Assembly (NCBI GenBank): GCA_028673005.1
Contig: CM054116.1
Location: 133,649,547-133,713,546, forward strand
Direction: 5' to 3'
From: Tanypteryx hageni
Taxonomy: Eukaryota > Arthropoda > Insecta > Odonata > Petaluridae
Length of the DNA stretch: 64,000 bases
The notes under the pieces are model-generated. The model saw only the letters and a list, made by a program, of their open reading frames with translations. It did no database searches and had not been told where the DNA came from. Position numbers and translations under genes: made by a program. Every line of letters starts with the position of its first letter. Within the stretch, counting starts at the first letter, position 1. This document shows positions 12,838 to 23,509 of this stretch, piece by piece.

Positions 12838-13270
12838 CTCAAAATATCTCTTAAGCTATCCGTTTTATAAAAAAAGATTTCAAAGAAACGTCGTAGAAAT
12901 TTATATTTTCTACGATTTTATTAATAACAAATATTTACATAAATTGAGTCATAAAGGAGATAATATGGTAAAACGGAAAAATGACAAGAGTATGCCTCCA
13001 CTTTCAGTTGACCAGTTTCAGCTAAAATCTTTTCAGACCTTTAGTTACTAAAGAAAACCTTAAATTTAAAGTTGTGTGCTTACTTCATTAGAAGGTTTCG
13101 AGTTAGTTCGCCCACAAAATTCCTGCCATACACACATGCACACAGACATCATCGATAAATAGTGAAGACGCACTCTGAGGACTTCAAAACGTGCGTTTCC
13201 TTTGAAATCTCGAATTCTATTTTTTTCACGAATACAATACCTTCCCTTACACTACGTATAGAGAAACTTG
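12838..13270 (-). mobile_element. 700-bp repeat family, diverged partial copy
   Basis: Diverged relative of the other copies. It keeps the CACTTTCAGTTGACC, CATCATCGA and TTCCTTTGAAATCTCGAATT-like blocks and ends at CGTATAGAGAAACTTG, a mutated form of the terminal motif. The hairpin end is missing or unrecognisable. It directly abuts the repeat that follows. Confidence 0.55.
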
Positions 13271-14060
13271 ACAAGTTAGGAAAGTCTGCAGCGTATCGGT
13301 AATAGGCGCGCCACGTGCGATGGAGTAGGTACTTGAAACATAACACTGTACTTGGAACAGATTGTTTCTCTGTCTCCTAAACATTTCTTCCCTCTCTTAA
13401 GTGGGTAAAATGATAAACCTATTTACGTAATTTTAGTACGAATGACTAATACCGAATGATATATCATAAATTATGCCAGGGAAATATTAAATTTTCATTT
13501 ACTTTTTTATTTTCTATTCAGTTGTAATTACTAAAAAATCGAAAATTATTTGAAACTCCTCACATGAGTTAAGTTCTTATAATATTTACCGTATTTTCTT
13601 TGTCGTAGATGATACAGTTTCTTCTGCTTGTATTTTCGTAATTATAGAAGATCTAATTTACTTCAAATACTGCGAATATCGTTTACGTTGACAACAACTA
13701 GGTATTCAGGCATTAATTTCTCGTCAGTTCAAAGCGAATTATAGCATTCTTGTTTGATTTTCTTGAAAACGGCTACTCTTACTATAAACATGTACAGGAA
13801 AATAAATATTTTATTTAGTTATGTCTTAATTTTTTATTTGAAGACTTTTTCAATATGACTAATATTTTACGAGATATGAGAAAAGTTCGTTTTTCCGATC
13901 CATTAAAGTGGTACCCCTGATTGGGTTATGTGTGAACTATTTGTGTCGTTTTATTATTGTCTTTGGCCGTTAGCCCTGAATATAAAATTTAATGAAAATC
14001 TGTTTGATAGAGAACGAACATGCGTGCAGATGGACGGACAGACAGGACGAAGCTAATAGG
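13271..14060. repeat. Dispersed repeat C, copy 1 (uninterrupted)
   Basis: Aligns, at low identity by eye, with 40376-40933 plus 44287-44480, the same repeat split by an RTE insertion. Shared landmarks are ACAAGTTAGGAA at the left end, TGCGATGGAGTA, TTCAAAGCGAATTAT, GATTTTCTTGAAAA, TTTTTTATTTGAAGACTTT, ATTTTACGAGATATGAG and GAAAATCTG near the right end. No coding potential. It finishes with a GGACGGACAGACAGGACG motif like those at the ends of other arthropod repeats. Confidence 0.65.
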
Positions 14061-14550
14061 CGGTTACGATGGAAACGAAACGCGCGTTAAAACGTATTTT
14101 GCTCAACTAGACCAAGTCAAAGTTCTCAGGTCCGAAAATATTCGAAAGATACCTTGGAAAACAAAAAAATAGTATTCATTTTAATATTCTCTGGTCCGAA
14201 TTCAATTGTCCGGAATCCTCAATTTTGTCCCTGGTATTTTAAGAAAGACGTTCTCTTACAGCGCTAGTTCATATATATATATATATATAATCATTAATGC
14301 AAGCTTCAAGGGACCTAAGATTTTATGATTTATAGTGAAAAGGGAAGGTTGTGAGACTCGGTGAATATAATATAATAGTGAATAAACAAACAAAAACTCC
14401 TTCACCGTAAAAAAGTAAGAGACTACTCACACACACACTGCAGGTTGCTGGTAAACACCGTCGCAGGACCTAAGTCAAAGCAAAACACACGCACAGGCAG
14501 AAACATGCAAAAACTACTCACACAGTAAACTCAAACTAAGAATTGAACTA

Positions 14551-14600
14551 GACACCGATGTTTCGACAGCTAAGCTGTCATCTTCAGTAGTGTGAGGTGT
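14551..14600 (-). ncRNA. Hammerhead-like motif in the Penelope 3' region
   Basis: On the minus strand: CTGAAGA (14581-14587), one extra T, a perfect six-pair stem GACAGC/GCTGTC with a TTA loop, then GAAA (14561-14564). This matches the hammerhead core order CUGANGA, helix II, GAAA. Hammerhead ribozymes have been reported in Penelope-like elements. The extra nucleotide before helix II and a weak helix I (bulged A) make activity uncertain. Confidence 0.5.
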
Positions 14601-14754
14601 GGGAGGGAGAGGGGGGTATATATGCAGGGAATGACCGTTAGGTAAGGGGAAAAAGTGAAAATAATTGGAACGGTTAACTGGGTAACTGAAAAAGGGGGAA
14701 GTGGGGGATGGGACCTAAGTCGTTGTTCATAACTGTGTTTTTGTTTTTATGTAT

Positions 14755-14956
14755 TTAGATGCTTTCGTATGCATCGAGTTTATTGTATTGGTCTATTAAC
14801 TTGAGTAACGTAATGTTTTCTGTGGTGATAGGATGGTGGGTGTCAAAAATATGAGTTGCAATGCTTGATTTGTCTATTCAGTTGTTTCTGTAGTGTGCTA
14901 TGTGTTCTTTAAACCGGGTTTCCAGTTTTCGCCTAGATTGTCCAATGTAAATTTTG
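14755..14956 (-). pseudogene. GIY-YIG endonuclease of the Penelope-like element
   Basis: Continues the element after a frame change next to 14957. It reads CSSCDKIYIGQSRRKLETRF followed by KEHIAHYRNN, then an in-frame TGA (14878-14880), then continues in the same frame to a TAA at 14755-14757. The KIYIGQ core and the pair of cysteines before it are the hallmarks of the Penelope endonuclease. This domain nicks target DNA in the family. Both the frame change and the internal stop inactivate it here. Confidence 0.85.
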
Positions 14957-16299
14957 TCACATGAACTGCAATTGGCCTGATTTGTGGTGATTAGGAATTT
15001 TATCTTTCGGGTTTGTCAGTAGGTTGGATAGTTTATTTTCGTTGACAAAAACCGGGTGAAGATCACATTTTGAAAGCATGCGTTGGAGATTATTTGTTAG
15101 TTTCGGTGCATATAGTAGTTTTATGTATTTTTTCTTTGTGTTTTGATTCGTGAGTGTGGTGCTTGATTTTATTTGAGTATTGTGCTTGTGTTTTTGAATC
15201 ATTTTGTCGATGATTTGTGTGTCGAGTCCGTTGTGTAATGCGCAGTTTTTAATAAAAGTAAGTTCTATGTGAAAATCTGTTTTCGATAGGTGTATTTAGT
15301 AGTCTGTGAATCATGGAGTGGAAGGGAGCCAATTTTTGTGAGATATGGTGGTGAGAGTCCATATGAATATATGTGTTGGTGTGCGTAGGTTTTCTGTAAA
15401 TGTTGAATTGCAGTTTGTTATGTTCTCTTGTGATGAGCAAATCTAAGAAAGGTAAGGACTTATTTTTTCTATTTCGTGTGTAAATTTTTTCGTGTCGAAT
15501 TGTTGGTTGAGGCGTTGTATGAAATTAGGGATGCTTTCTTTTGCTGTGTCAAAGATTGCGAAAATGTCATCTACGTATCGGAGCCAAATTTTAGGAAAAT
15601 ATGGGAAGGAAGATTTACAAGGCTTCTCGAAATTAGTCATGAAGAGTTCAGCTATGAAAGGAGAAAGGGAGTTACCCATAGTTGTACCGTCTTTTTGCTG
15701 ATAGAAGGTGTTGTTGATTTTAAAGAAGCTTTGTTGCATGCACAAGGAGGTTAAACAGACGTATTCTTCTGTTGCTTCTTTAGGAATATTCTTTTCTAAT
15801 AACCATGTCTGTAGGAATTCTATGGTTTCTTTGATGGGTACGCTTGGAAATAAGGAGGTGACATCGAAGGAAACTAGAATTTCATCATCTGTAATTGCTG
15901 ATGAAATCTTGTGTGTTTTTGATGCGAGAGATACAATCTATTTGTATTTGTTTGAATTGATGGTTTAGCCTCTGAGATATTTTGTACGTAGGAGAGTTGA
16001 TCCCTGAAACTATGGGTCTCATAGGTATGCCTGATTTGTGTAATTTTTGAAGGCAGTACATTCTGGGGACAACCGGATTAGAGACATTTAATTGAAGATT
16101 GAGTCGTTTATCTATCAAAGTGGGGCATGTTTTCAGAGTATTTTTTTGTTTTTCTTATCATTTGGTTCAAAGGGTTTTTTGGGATTTTTGTGTAGGGGCC
16201 TTCTTGGAGAAGTTGACCCACTTTTTGGTAATATTGATCCTTGTCCATTATAACAATAGTATTTCCTTTGTCGGCTTTGATGTAAAAACAGTCGAGCAT
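14957..16299 (-). pseudogene. Penelope-type reverse transcriptase, multiply frameshifted
   Basis: The frames, in order from the right, show: IKADKGNTIVIMDKDQYY (16230-16299); a LQKLHKSGIPMRPIV block (about 16010-16060) typical of Penelope RTs; motif A read as LVSFDVTSLFPSVPI (about 15815-15865); motif B' as QKDGTTMGNSLSPF (about 15660-15710); catalytic motif C as RYVDDIFAI (about 15565-15595); and a C-terminal linker with FNIYRKPTHTNTYIH. Frame changes occur near 16110, 15885, 15745, 15443 and 15203-15249, so no functional enzyme can be made. The aspartates of motif A and the YVDD box survive. Strong assignment to family, clear pseudogene. Confidence 0.85.
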
Positions 16300-16385
16300 T
16301 TTATATTAAAGAGGTTTTACTGAATTAGTAATAACTAGAGAAATGTTTTTAGGTTTTTCAATATTTGAAGACACATTTGTTAAAT

Positions 16386-16750
16386 AATCACGCCCTCTGC
16401 ACGCTTCGCTCGCACCAGGGACCTCGGCGCTACGCGCCTCGCATTTAGCCACCCAAAGCTGGGAAAACTCAGTCGTCAGATGTATTTTTACGACAATATA
16501 CAGCAGTATGGAAATAAAAATAAGAATCCCTCCCTCTGTTCTTCTCTATTTTAAAATAATTGTTGACAGACAAAATTATGACCAATCTTACGGCATCGGA
16601 AAATTATTGTAAGATTGTTATAGTTTAATATCATTAGATATTTTATTACAATAAATGCTACTTTTATCGGCAATAGACATTATCTAAGTTGCTGCAACCG
16701 TTACTAGCTTTGATTAGAAGTTTCTTTGCGCAGTCGTTCAGTTGTTTTAT
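16386..16750. other. Non-coding stretch between two elements
   Basis: Contains a GC-rich block (16388-16445, with CGCTTCGCTCG and GCGCTACGCGC) of unknown origin. No gene seen. Confidence 0.4.
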
Positions 16751-17194
16751 ATTTAGACTAGGGCCCTGCGATTCTCAAATTATGGAACGAATCAAATCGT
16801 GGTAAGTATTTGAATCTCGAATCGGGTAGTTTTTTTACATTTTAGTCTTTCTAGCCTGAAGTATTTTATTTCTAATCAATATTTAGTTAGCTAACCATTT
16901 TTTGCTTTTTCTGTTTGGTGTCAATAATCTTTTAAAAAGCACACACCAAAAACAGTCACTTAGAAACACTAAACAACACAATTAATTAATCCTCAGTGTG
17001 GCGGGATGTTTTCTTCACGTTGTATCAGAAAAACTGTACTAGGCTTCGCGATCTAATATACATAGCATAACAAAATTACAAAAAGGGTACATTTTATTTA
17101 AAATAAAACACGAAGTTAGGATTCTTTAAAATTTTAAATAATAAATATTTATTCTTCTTTGCCCATATCAAAGTCTCGGTATTATGGTTAGACA

Positions 17195-18016
17195 ATGTCG
17201 CAAGTCGGATAACATTATGCCACCCACCGAATTAACCCTTCCTGATGAAGCGTTTGTAGTCTAAATTGCCTTCAAATCTCTCCCAACTTTTGCCAGAAGT
17301 GGGTAGGATCTACTGATCTCTTTCCAATAAAAGCATGGGTCACTATCGCGGTCCATCACAGATAGCTTCGTGTATTTGTGTGTTTCCTCCTGAAGTGTGG
17401 ACATTTTGTCCAATTTTGAAGAAGTTACTTTTTGCGAGTCATTAATTTTAAATAATAAATTATCCAAAAGGTTGCCCTTTTCTGCTTCGCTTTTTATGCA
17501 TCCAGTATTAGAACCTTCATCTATTACAATTAGCTTTTCGTCTTTTCCTTCTTGCCGGAATGCATCTCCAAAATTTGAAGTAAATTCTTCCAAAGAATGC
17601 TTTATGGTATTCGCCTGGATTTCCATGAGTAAGACTAGTTTAAATCTTGGATCAAGAAATGTTGCAGCCATAAGGTGTTCTTTGTAAATGTCAAATCTGC
17701 TATTAAAACTCTTCATTAGTCCATTATGGAACAATTTTACAGCAGGCTGTTAGTTCATCTCTTAAAACTGAAATGCAGGGAATAATGAGACTAATGGTAA
17801 CAGATTTTTCGGAGCTAAATATGGTTGTTGCCTCCGCTGTTACCTTGAGAATCGGAAGAGCTGCTTCTAGGGTTTCTTTTAGTTGATTAGTCAGAGGTGC
17901 GGGAGGGACTTTGCACAATTCCGTTTCGCGCTGCATTCAATAAGAGAAAGGGATTTTGCAATATAATTCCTTTGCACTCAAGCAATTTGTACGTTGTGTT
18001 CAATCGAGTGGCGACG
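17195..18016 (-). pseudogene. hAT transposase (BED/Hermes-like), decayed
   Basis: Minus-strand fragments in order: DVATRLNTTYKLLECKGI (about 17955-18016), a match to the conserved hAT block D-V-x-T-R-W-N-S-T with the W lost; ISLIIPCISVLRDEL (about 17755-17800); HLMAATFLDPRFK (about 17625-17680), the conserved LDPRFK block; DSDPCFYWKEISRSYPLLA (about 17290-17345); then the C-terminal dimerisation region reading NSVGGIMLSDLRHCLT (about 17185-17235). Frame changes near 17730 and 17940 and an in-frame stop just after DLKAI (17258-17260) disable it. The N-terminal zinc finger could not be found. Confidence 0.85.
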
Positions 18017-19391
18017 TCGAGTGGTGGCCGTGACTCACCCAAATTTTGAGCAATTTTATGCTTTGTTAATGTGCTCTAACCAACTGTCGAAGAATAAAAA
18101 ACAATGATACGATGTATTCTCATTTCCACAAGTATTCCCACAATTTGAGTGGCGTCGCTTTCGAGGCAGACTGATTTTTAACTTTCTATCTACGTGAATG
18201 TTATGTCAGTCGGTGAATATGTATTCCTGTCGTGACACCACCTCAGCCTTCAGGATTTATTCTTGTATAAAATACTACGTATTTTTGCGTATCAACCGGA
18301 GTTAACAAAGATTATTCTGCATCTTTGGCGATCGTTTGAACGTACTATATAAATTGCCATTATTACTTAACAGTCTTTCTTGCATCGTGTTGATAACGTA
18401 ATCAGGGCCATGGAATTGATTTTTTTATCCAAGTGAGGGGTTGTTAGGGGAGGGCAGAAGCAAACTCGCTGCGTAATTAGTTGTGATAGTAGAAGTACGA
18501 GTTCATTTACGAATTTCGAATCGACGATTTCATCAGTTTTATCAAATTCCCCGATTCGATAGTATTTGTTACATAACAAAAATAGCGAAAGTGAGAAGGC
18601 CCAACTCTCAAAAACAGTCGATATATATGCTTTTAAAAAGGTAAAATAAAACACTATTTTGGAGTTTTTTCTTCCATTACTTGCTACTTGATAGCATTCT
18701 TCGTATATTCCACGTTAAACACCGACGTAAGAAGTCGGTTTCGCTGATGGAATGCACGAGATTGTAATGCGGTATATATTTTTTATAATTCATTGAGTTA
18801 AATTGTTGTTGCAGCCATCATCATTTCGTTTCATTTCGTTTTAAGTGAACCTCATTTTCACAGACGAGTCATAGGTAATTTGAAAGATAAATCAATCTCC
18901 GAGCTATGTGTGACTGCTCGGGTAAAAATGCAGATTTCTGACTGACTTCGCAAAAGTTTTTGCGGGTACCACTAGGTTGTTTATTTTTTCATGTGCACGC
19001 AAAATTTGGAATATGAATGGAAATGGAATATCTGCGACAAAGAAATGAACGTAAATACTTATATTTTCTTTACGTATACACAACGTTTGTAAGTGAAAAG
19101 AAATCGGTAATTAACGACAAAGGTATTACGTGAACGTACAGAGTATTTTACAACTATTACAATAAGGTGTATCTTAAGTAGTAGTCGATTGGATTAATAA
19201 TTACAATCGATTGGGAAATTAGTCGGTGAATAAAAAATTCGATATTTCCGTGGCATCACTATTGGCATTTCAGTTCGTATATATTATACCAAGTCGTTAA
19301 TATTTTCTTTTTTGACATAATCGTATAAATCTTAAAGAACGAATCTGCCTCGTATATATGTACGCATGATTTGTGCATCTTTCCCCTCTTC

Positions 19392-19719
19392 TTTACTTAC
19401 TACAGACTTAGTAAAGGGGTAAGTATTGTTTTCATGAAAATAATCGATTGGAGATTTCAACAGAAATACACGTTATGAGGTCCCCTGAACACGTTTTGAC
19501 CATTTTCTCGATTATATCTGTGTGTGTTTGTGTGCATTTGATAGAAATATTATGGGTGCTCTAACTCAAAAACTATTTATCTCGTCGACGCGAAATTTCA
19601 TATTTGATATTTTAAAGACAAGACAAGAGTTGATTTGTTTTTGGTAAAAATCGCTGAACCGGAAATGGGTATTTACTCTTGTCACATCCGATTTTTGAAA
19701 TAATTGCTTTAATATTAGA
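19392..19719 (+). mobile_element. 700-bp repeat family, 3'-truncated copy nested in the hAT element
   Basis: Matches the first half of the family (TTTACTTACTACAGACTTAG start, AACACGTTTTGACC block, GGAAATGGGTATTTACTCT block) and stops at GCTTTAATATTAGAT, where a GATGATGAG/GGT microsatellite begins. It lies inside the hAT transposon, so it inserted later than, or travelled with, that element. Confidence 0.6.
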
Positions 19720-19724
19720 TGATG

Positions 19725-19795
19725 ATGAGCGAGGCAGTGGTAGTGGTGGTGCTGGTGAAAGTGGTGGTGGTGAGTGTGGTGGTGGTGAGCGTGAC
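19725..19795. repeat. GGT/GTG-rich microsatellite
   Basis: Imperfect GGTGGTGGT runs. The histidine-rich open frame on the complement is a product of this repeat. Confidence 0.85.
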
Positions 19796-20195
19796 GTACA
19801 ACTAATTTCTTATGCGAATTATACTTCACTCAATAAATATTGATAATTTAATATTAGTATTATCTTGCCTTTATTAAAAAAATGTGATTAAAGAACACCA
19901 CTACAAATACACCACTTTAAAACAGAAAACCTAAATGGATACTTGTCCATATTTCGACCGCTCTGTTTGTTTATACCTTGGAGAATGACAAAATTTCACC
20001 CACCAGCGCCTTATATTTAGAGTATTACGCTATAAGGGTTAAAATTAGACCAATAATATAATAAGAACATAGCAAACTTTCATTGGTCGATATATCATCT
20101 GCCTATTCGAAATTTATGAGTCGTTTTTTGCGATATCGAATCTTTAAATCCGATTCGAATCGAATATCGAAGCTTCGCAGGGCACTAATTTAGAC

Positions 20196-21632
20196 GAAAA
20201 TGTTCAATCGATTTTTATAATTCATACGTCTGTTTGGTTTAAAACCTGAGACCAACAATTCCAGTCACCCTAGTAACTTTTTTGAAATGTTAAAAATTCG
20301 GAAAAGTCAAATGTGAACATTAAATGTGAAAAAATACGAATTAGATAACAGAATCGACGATAAAAATAAGAATTTCTATTCTTGTTTGTGTGAAATAGTG
20401 CAAATCTGGCTTCTGTCTCAGTTATAAGATATTTATAAATCTTAATAACCACATATCTTCACATCAGATTCCTGCCGATTACACGTTAATCAATTGTAAA
20501 ATCGATAAGCCCGTGAAATCGAATCTGAGCCTTTGTTTTACGCGCAGGATTTTATTTTACGAAATCTGAGAAGATCCGAAACCCGACTACGTCTCGGTGC
20601 CAACGTTGGGACGTTCGACCTGTATTAGTGTCGATCGATCGAGACCGACGTCGCATCCTTCGCTGCTTTCCCCAAATCCCCTCCATCTTGATCCATTCGA
20701 TATTTTTGCCCTTCGATATCTCAAAAAGATTCCAATCGCTCCCTCTCGCGAGATGCTTTAGCGATTTAACCCGATCGTGCACGATTCTCCGACGCGATGC
20801 TTCATGAAATGAATATTTAGCCGCACCGTAAGGCGCTGCAGAAAGCCGTTTGCTGGAAAAATAGCACTCGGGCAATTTTCATCATAAGCCGCTGCACCAT
20901 CTCCGTGATTAATAGCATCCTTCTGCTGCAGCTGATGAAACCGTTGCGGTAGTGAGCCGACAACTTCTTTGCCATCGCTTGATCTTTGCTTTTTCGCCTC
21001 AGGTTTCCGCGCACGTACTTTGTTCTTTTATTTGTATAGGTATGCAAGTATGTGATCATATAGTTCAAGATGGCAAATAAGGAAAACATTCGTTTTGATT
21101 ACATTGGCATGATGCTATTCGAAATATGATAAATACCTACATATTGATTTATAATTATTTTAATTATATAAGAAAGCATTCGGATAGCTTGCTCATAGAT
21201 ATCAGGGTAACAAAATGCGAATCTTAAAAATTGATTATTTTATGCAGTCCAGATTCATCGGCTGTCTTGATAGTCACAATCGTTTACGACGGAATTTGGA
21301 ATTTATTGAGGATTTTTCGCACAAACCATGGAAGTTGTAAAATAAATTCATAGTAGAGTTATGAAGTACTTTTTCTCTAAAAATACGGAGGAAAAAAGTG
21401 AACCTTACCTTTTGTTTTTAATAGAGCTGCATCATGAAAGCAAAGTACAAATATAAAAATTAAAAAGAGCTCACATCCAGCGATCCTTTCGAAACAAACG
21501 ATAGTCTGCGCATAAACTATGCGCCGCAAATCTTAACTCATTGCGCATTTTTCATCGTGAAGTCAATAACCCGAATGAAAAACTTCAACGATACGGAAAA
21601 ATTTCCCTTTTTTAGTTTTATACTACCGTATT
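20196..21632. other. Non-coding stretch with GC-balanced block
   Basis: No gene recognised. 20540-21020 is richer in CG and less repetitive than its surroundings (GATCGATCGAGACCGACGTC and similar) and could be a regulatory or exonic region. Frames here lack any recognised domain. Confidence 0.3.
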
Positions 21633-21784
21633 CCTTCGATTCTAAGACGCCATCGATTGTAAGACCCACCCTTGATTTAGTAATAGCTTTTAGGAAAAAA
21701 TAATACTACAGATGCCAGCAAATGTATGACGCACCCCGATTTCAGAGGCATTATAAAGAGAAAAGGTGCGTCTTAGAATCGAGG
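21633..21784. mobile_element. Small MITE with TCGATTCTAAGACGC ends
   Basis: A 152-bp segment with terminal inverted repeats TCGATTCTAAGACGC on the left (21636-21650) and the exact complement on the right (21768-21782). Repeated TAAGAC and GACGCACC motifs lie inside. No coding capacity. No unambiguous target duplication could be read, so the superfamily is left open. Confidence 0.65.
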
Positions 21785-22101
21785 AGCAACATTTATTAAG
21801 AAGCTAAATGTACGTACTAATATTATTTTCCTTAAATATTTCGATTATAATATAATGGCTTACGAAAGCGCTAATAATTTTAAAGAACTAAGTAACGAGA
21901 TAAAATTAAGTTAACAGAAAACTATTTGCGTACTTAATGGAGAACTTTATAATCATATAGTTTCAGCAACATTTGGAAAGCACAAAGGCATGTCATATTT
22001 CTTTAGTCGCGCCTGAATTGTGTATTTTTTATTAATTTAGTATAACCATTTACATGTTTCATCATAATTGTTGGTAGCTCAATAACTTTGGCTCAGATTA
22101 C

Positions 22102-22238
22102 TAAGGGTAAAGTACAGGGAATCGACTCCCAGTCACTGTTGAGACAGGTTTTGCCCCTGAAGATGCCCACCTTGTGGGCGAAATGCATTGGGTGTTGTAA
22201 CCCTCTAATTGTTTGGCTAATGGAGTACTTTACCCTTA
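22102..22238 (+). mobile_element. 137-bp element with 14-bp inverted ends and a hammerhead-like core
   Basis: Bounded by perfect inverted repeats TAAGGGTAAAGTAC (22102-22115) and GTACTTTACCCTTA (22225-22238). The interior holds the hammerhead-like fold described at 22147-22202. It has no open frame. It may be a small non-autonomous retroelement related to Penelope ends or a different hammerhead-bearing repeat; other copies would decide. Confidence 0.55.
22147..22202 (+). ncRNA. Hammerhead-like ribozyme motif (type I layout)
   Basis: CTGAAGA at 22157-22163 fits the core CUGANGA. Helix II is GCCCAC (22165-22170) with GTGGGC (22174-22179), loop CTT; then GAAA (22180-22183). A minimal helix III is possible with ATGCAT (22183-22188), leaving U-U at the 16.1/17 positions. 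Helix I pairs GCCC (22153-22156) with GGGT (22190-22193). Beyond an internal loop it continues as GGTT (22147-22150) with AACC (22199-22202). One extra U (22164) sits between the core and helix II, which departs from the textbook consensus, so self-cleavage is plausible but not assured. Confidence 0.55.
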
Positions 22239-22539
22239 ATGTTTCATCATGTCACATTTGACAAAAGCACGTAAACTTGCTAATCGAGGATTTAACTTAA
22301 ACAATACTACGTTTGCAACTGTGACAATATTTCTTCCGCTGACATTAGTCTCAAATCGACCGTACTTATCAATTTCGACGGTTCAACATTACATAAATAT
22401 ATTTTTGTTGCATAAATATTCGCTCTCCCTTCCAAAAGTCGAGACGTTTCCAACTGCTTCGACAGGAAGTTTGATTGACAAGGATCCCGCAAGAGGACGC
22501 AGGAATCAAGTCCCGCACGGCGATGCCAATGGCAGAACG

Positions 22540-23410
22540 TCAGAGAGAGAAGGGGGAGGAGGAGAAGAAAGAAGTCGGTCCGAAGGAAGCGATTCGCACA
22601 GAGAGGAGCGAGGAAGGAACGGAAAGAAGGGAATAAGAATAGAGTGGAGGAGGGAAAAGTCCTAGAAAAGCAGGACGGCGGCGGGGCGCAGGTGGGAAGC
22701 CATGTATGGAAGATGAGGGGTGAGACCATTCGGGCTGGCAAAAGGGGCGCCCTTAAGACAAAAAGGGGCGAAGAGGGGGGAAGGGAAGGAGGACGGGAGA
22801 GAGCGAACGCGGTGCGAGTGAAGAGAGAGAGCGAGAAAGGGAAAACGAGGGTTTGAAAAGCAAAACAAAAAGGAAACATGCGAAGGCGGAGAGAGTGACT
22901 TAAGGTAGGGAAGGAAAGGGAGGAGGAAGGGAGGGAGGAGGAAGGGATGGAGTGGGTAGGAAGGGAGGGAGTGGGTAGGAAGGGAAGGAGTGGGTAGGAA
23001 GGGAGGGAGTGGGTAGGAAGGAGGGAGGGGAGAGGGCAGGCTGGGAGGAGAAGGAAGTCGGAGGAAGCGAAACGGACGGGCCGAGAGAGGGAAGGTGGAG
23101 GGAGCGAGAGGCGGGGAGATGATAAGGAAGGAAGGAAGGAAGGAGGGAGGGAGGGGAAGGGGAGATATGGAGAGTGGTGTCCCAGATGCGGTCGTGATCG
23201 TTTAGAGTCGTTCCACGTAGGAGATGCAGGGGAGGAGGAGCAAGAGAGTGAGAATAAGAGGGAGAAAGGGGGGGAGTCATTCTGAGGAGAAGATTATGGG
23301 AAAATACAAGAGAGATGGAGGAAGGGGGAGGGAGCCCTTGTTATGGATTGGAAAGAAGGCGAAAATGGAGCGGAGAATCATAGAAGAGCGAAAGATGACG
23401 GGACGGAAGT
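22540..23410. repeat. Polypurine tract with a 21-22-bp minisatellite
   Basis: Over 800 bp almost entirely of A and G on the plus strand. Between about 22945 and 23030 a unit close to GAAGGGAGGGAGTGGGTAGG repeats four times. Long open frames on both strands here arise from the composition and are not genes. Confidence 0.85.
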
Positions 23411-23509
23411 CTGGCTAAGAAGTATAAATTTATTGATACGTGTATTCCTGCGTATGCTTGTTTTTATCCTTTATATGCAAATGCTTATATACTAAATAAG
23501 AATGTAGAA

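Larger units (their letters stand above)
14290..16385 (-). mobile_element. Penelope-like retroelement, 5'-truncated and broken
   Basis: A minus-strand element with a reverse transcriptase of the Penelope type followed by a GIY-YIG endonuclease, the order specific to Penelope-like elements. The coding sequence is spread over several frames, so it is dead. Downstream of the endonuclease lies a 3' region of about 470 bp with a hammerhead-like motif, and the element ends near an AT microsatellite (14267-14290). The N-terminal part upstream of ADKGNTIVIM is missing or decayed, and the 5' boundary near 16385 is approximate. No target duplication was recognised. Confidence 0.85.
16759..20187 (-). 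mobile_element. hAT transposon, 3.4 kb, with intact ends
   Basis: The element is bounded by terminal inverted repeats TAGGGCCCTGCGA (left, 16759) and TAGTGCCCTGCGA (right, read inwards from 20187), flanked by the perfect 8-bp duplication ATTTAGAC (16751-16758 and 20188-20195). Subterminal sequence at both ends carries GATTCGAATC-like motifs. A decayed hAT transposase lies inside on the minus strand. The other 2 kb includes a truncated 700-bp-family insertion (19392-19719) and a GGT-rich microsatellite. Size, duplication length and transposase all agree on hAT. Confidence 0.9.

Noticed and set aside
4480..14050. CTGTCTGTCTG and GGACGGACAGAC words as independent microsatellites
   Set aside because: They are too short and sit at the edges of dispersed repeats, so they are part of those repeats.
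17397..17687. Plus-strand frame of 96 codons
   Set aside because: Antisense shadow of the hAT transposase remnant.
19566..19829. Histidine-rich minus-strand frame
   Set aside because: Encoded by a GGT microsatellite joined to a truncated repeat copy.
22249..22879. Frames of 138 and 190 codons on opposite strands
   Set aside because: Fall in a purine-rich low-complexity tract, and the encoded sequence is repetitive with no family motif.
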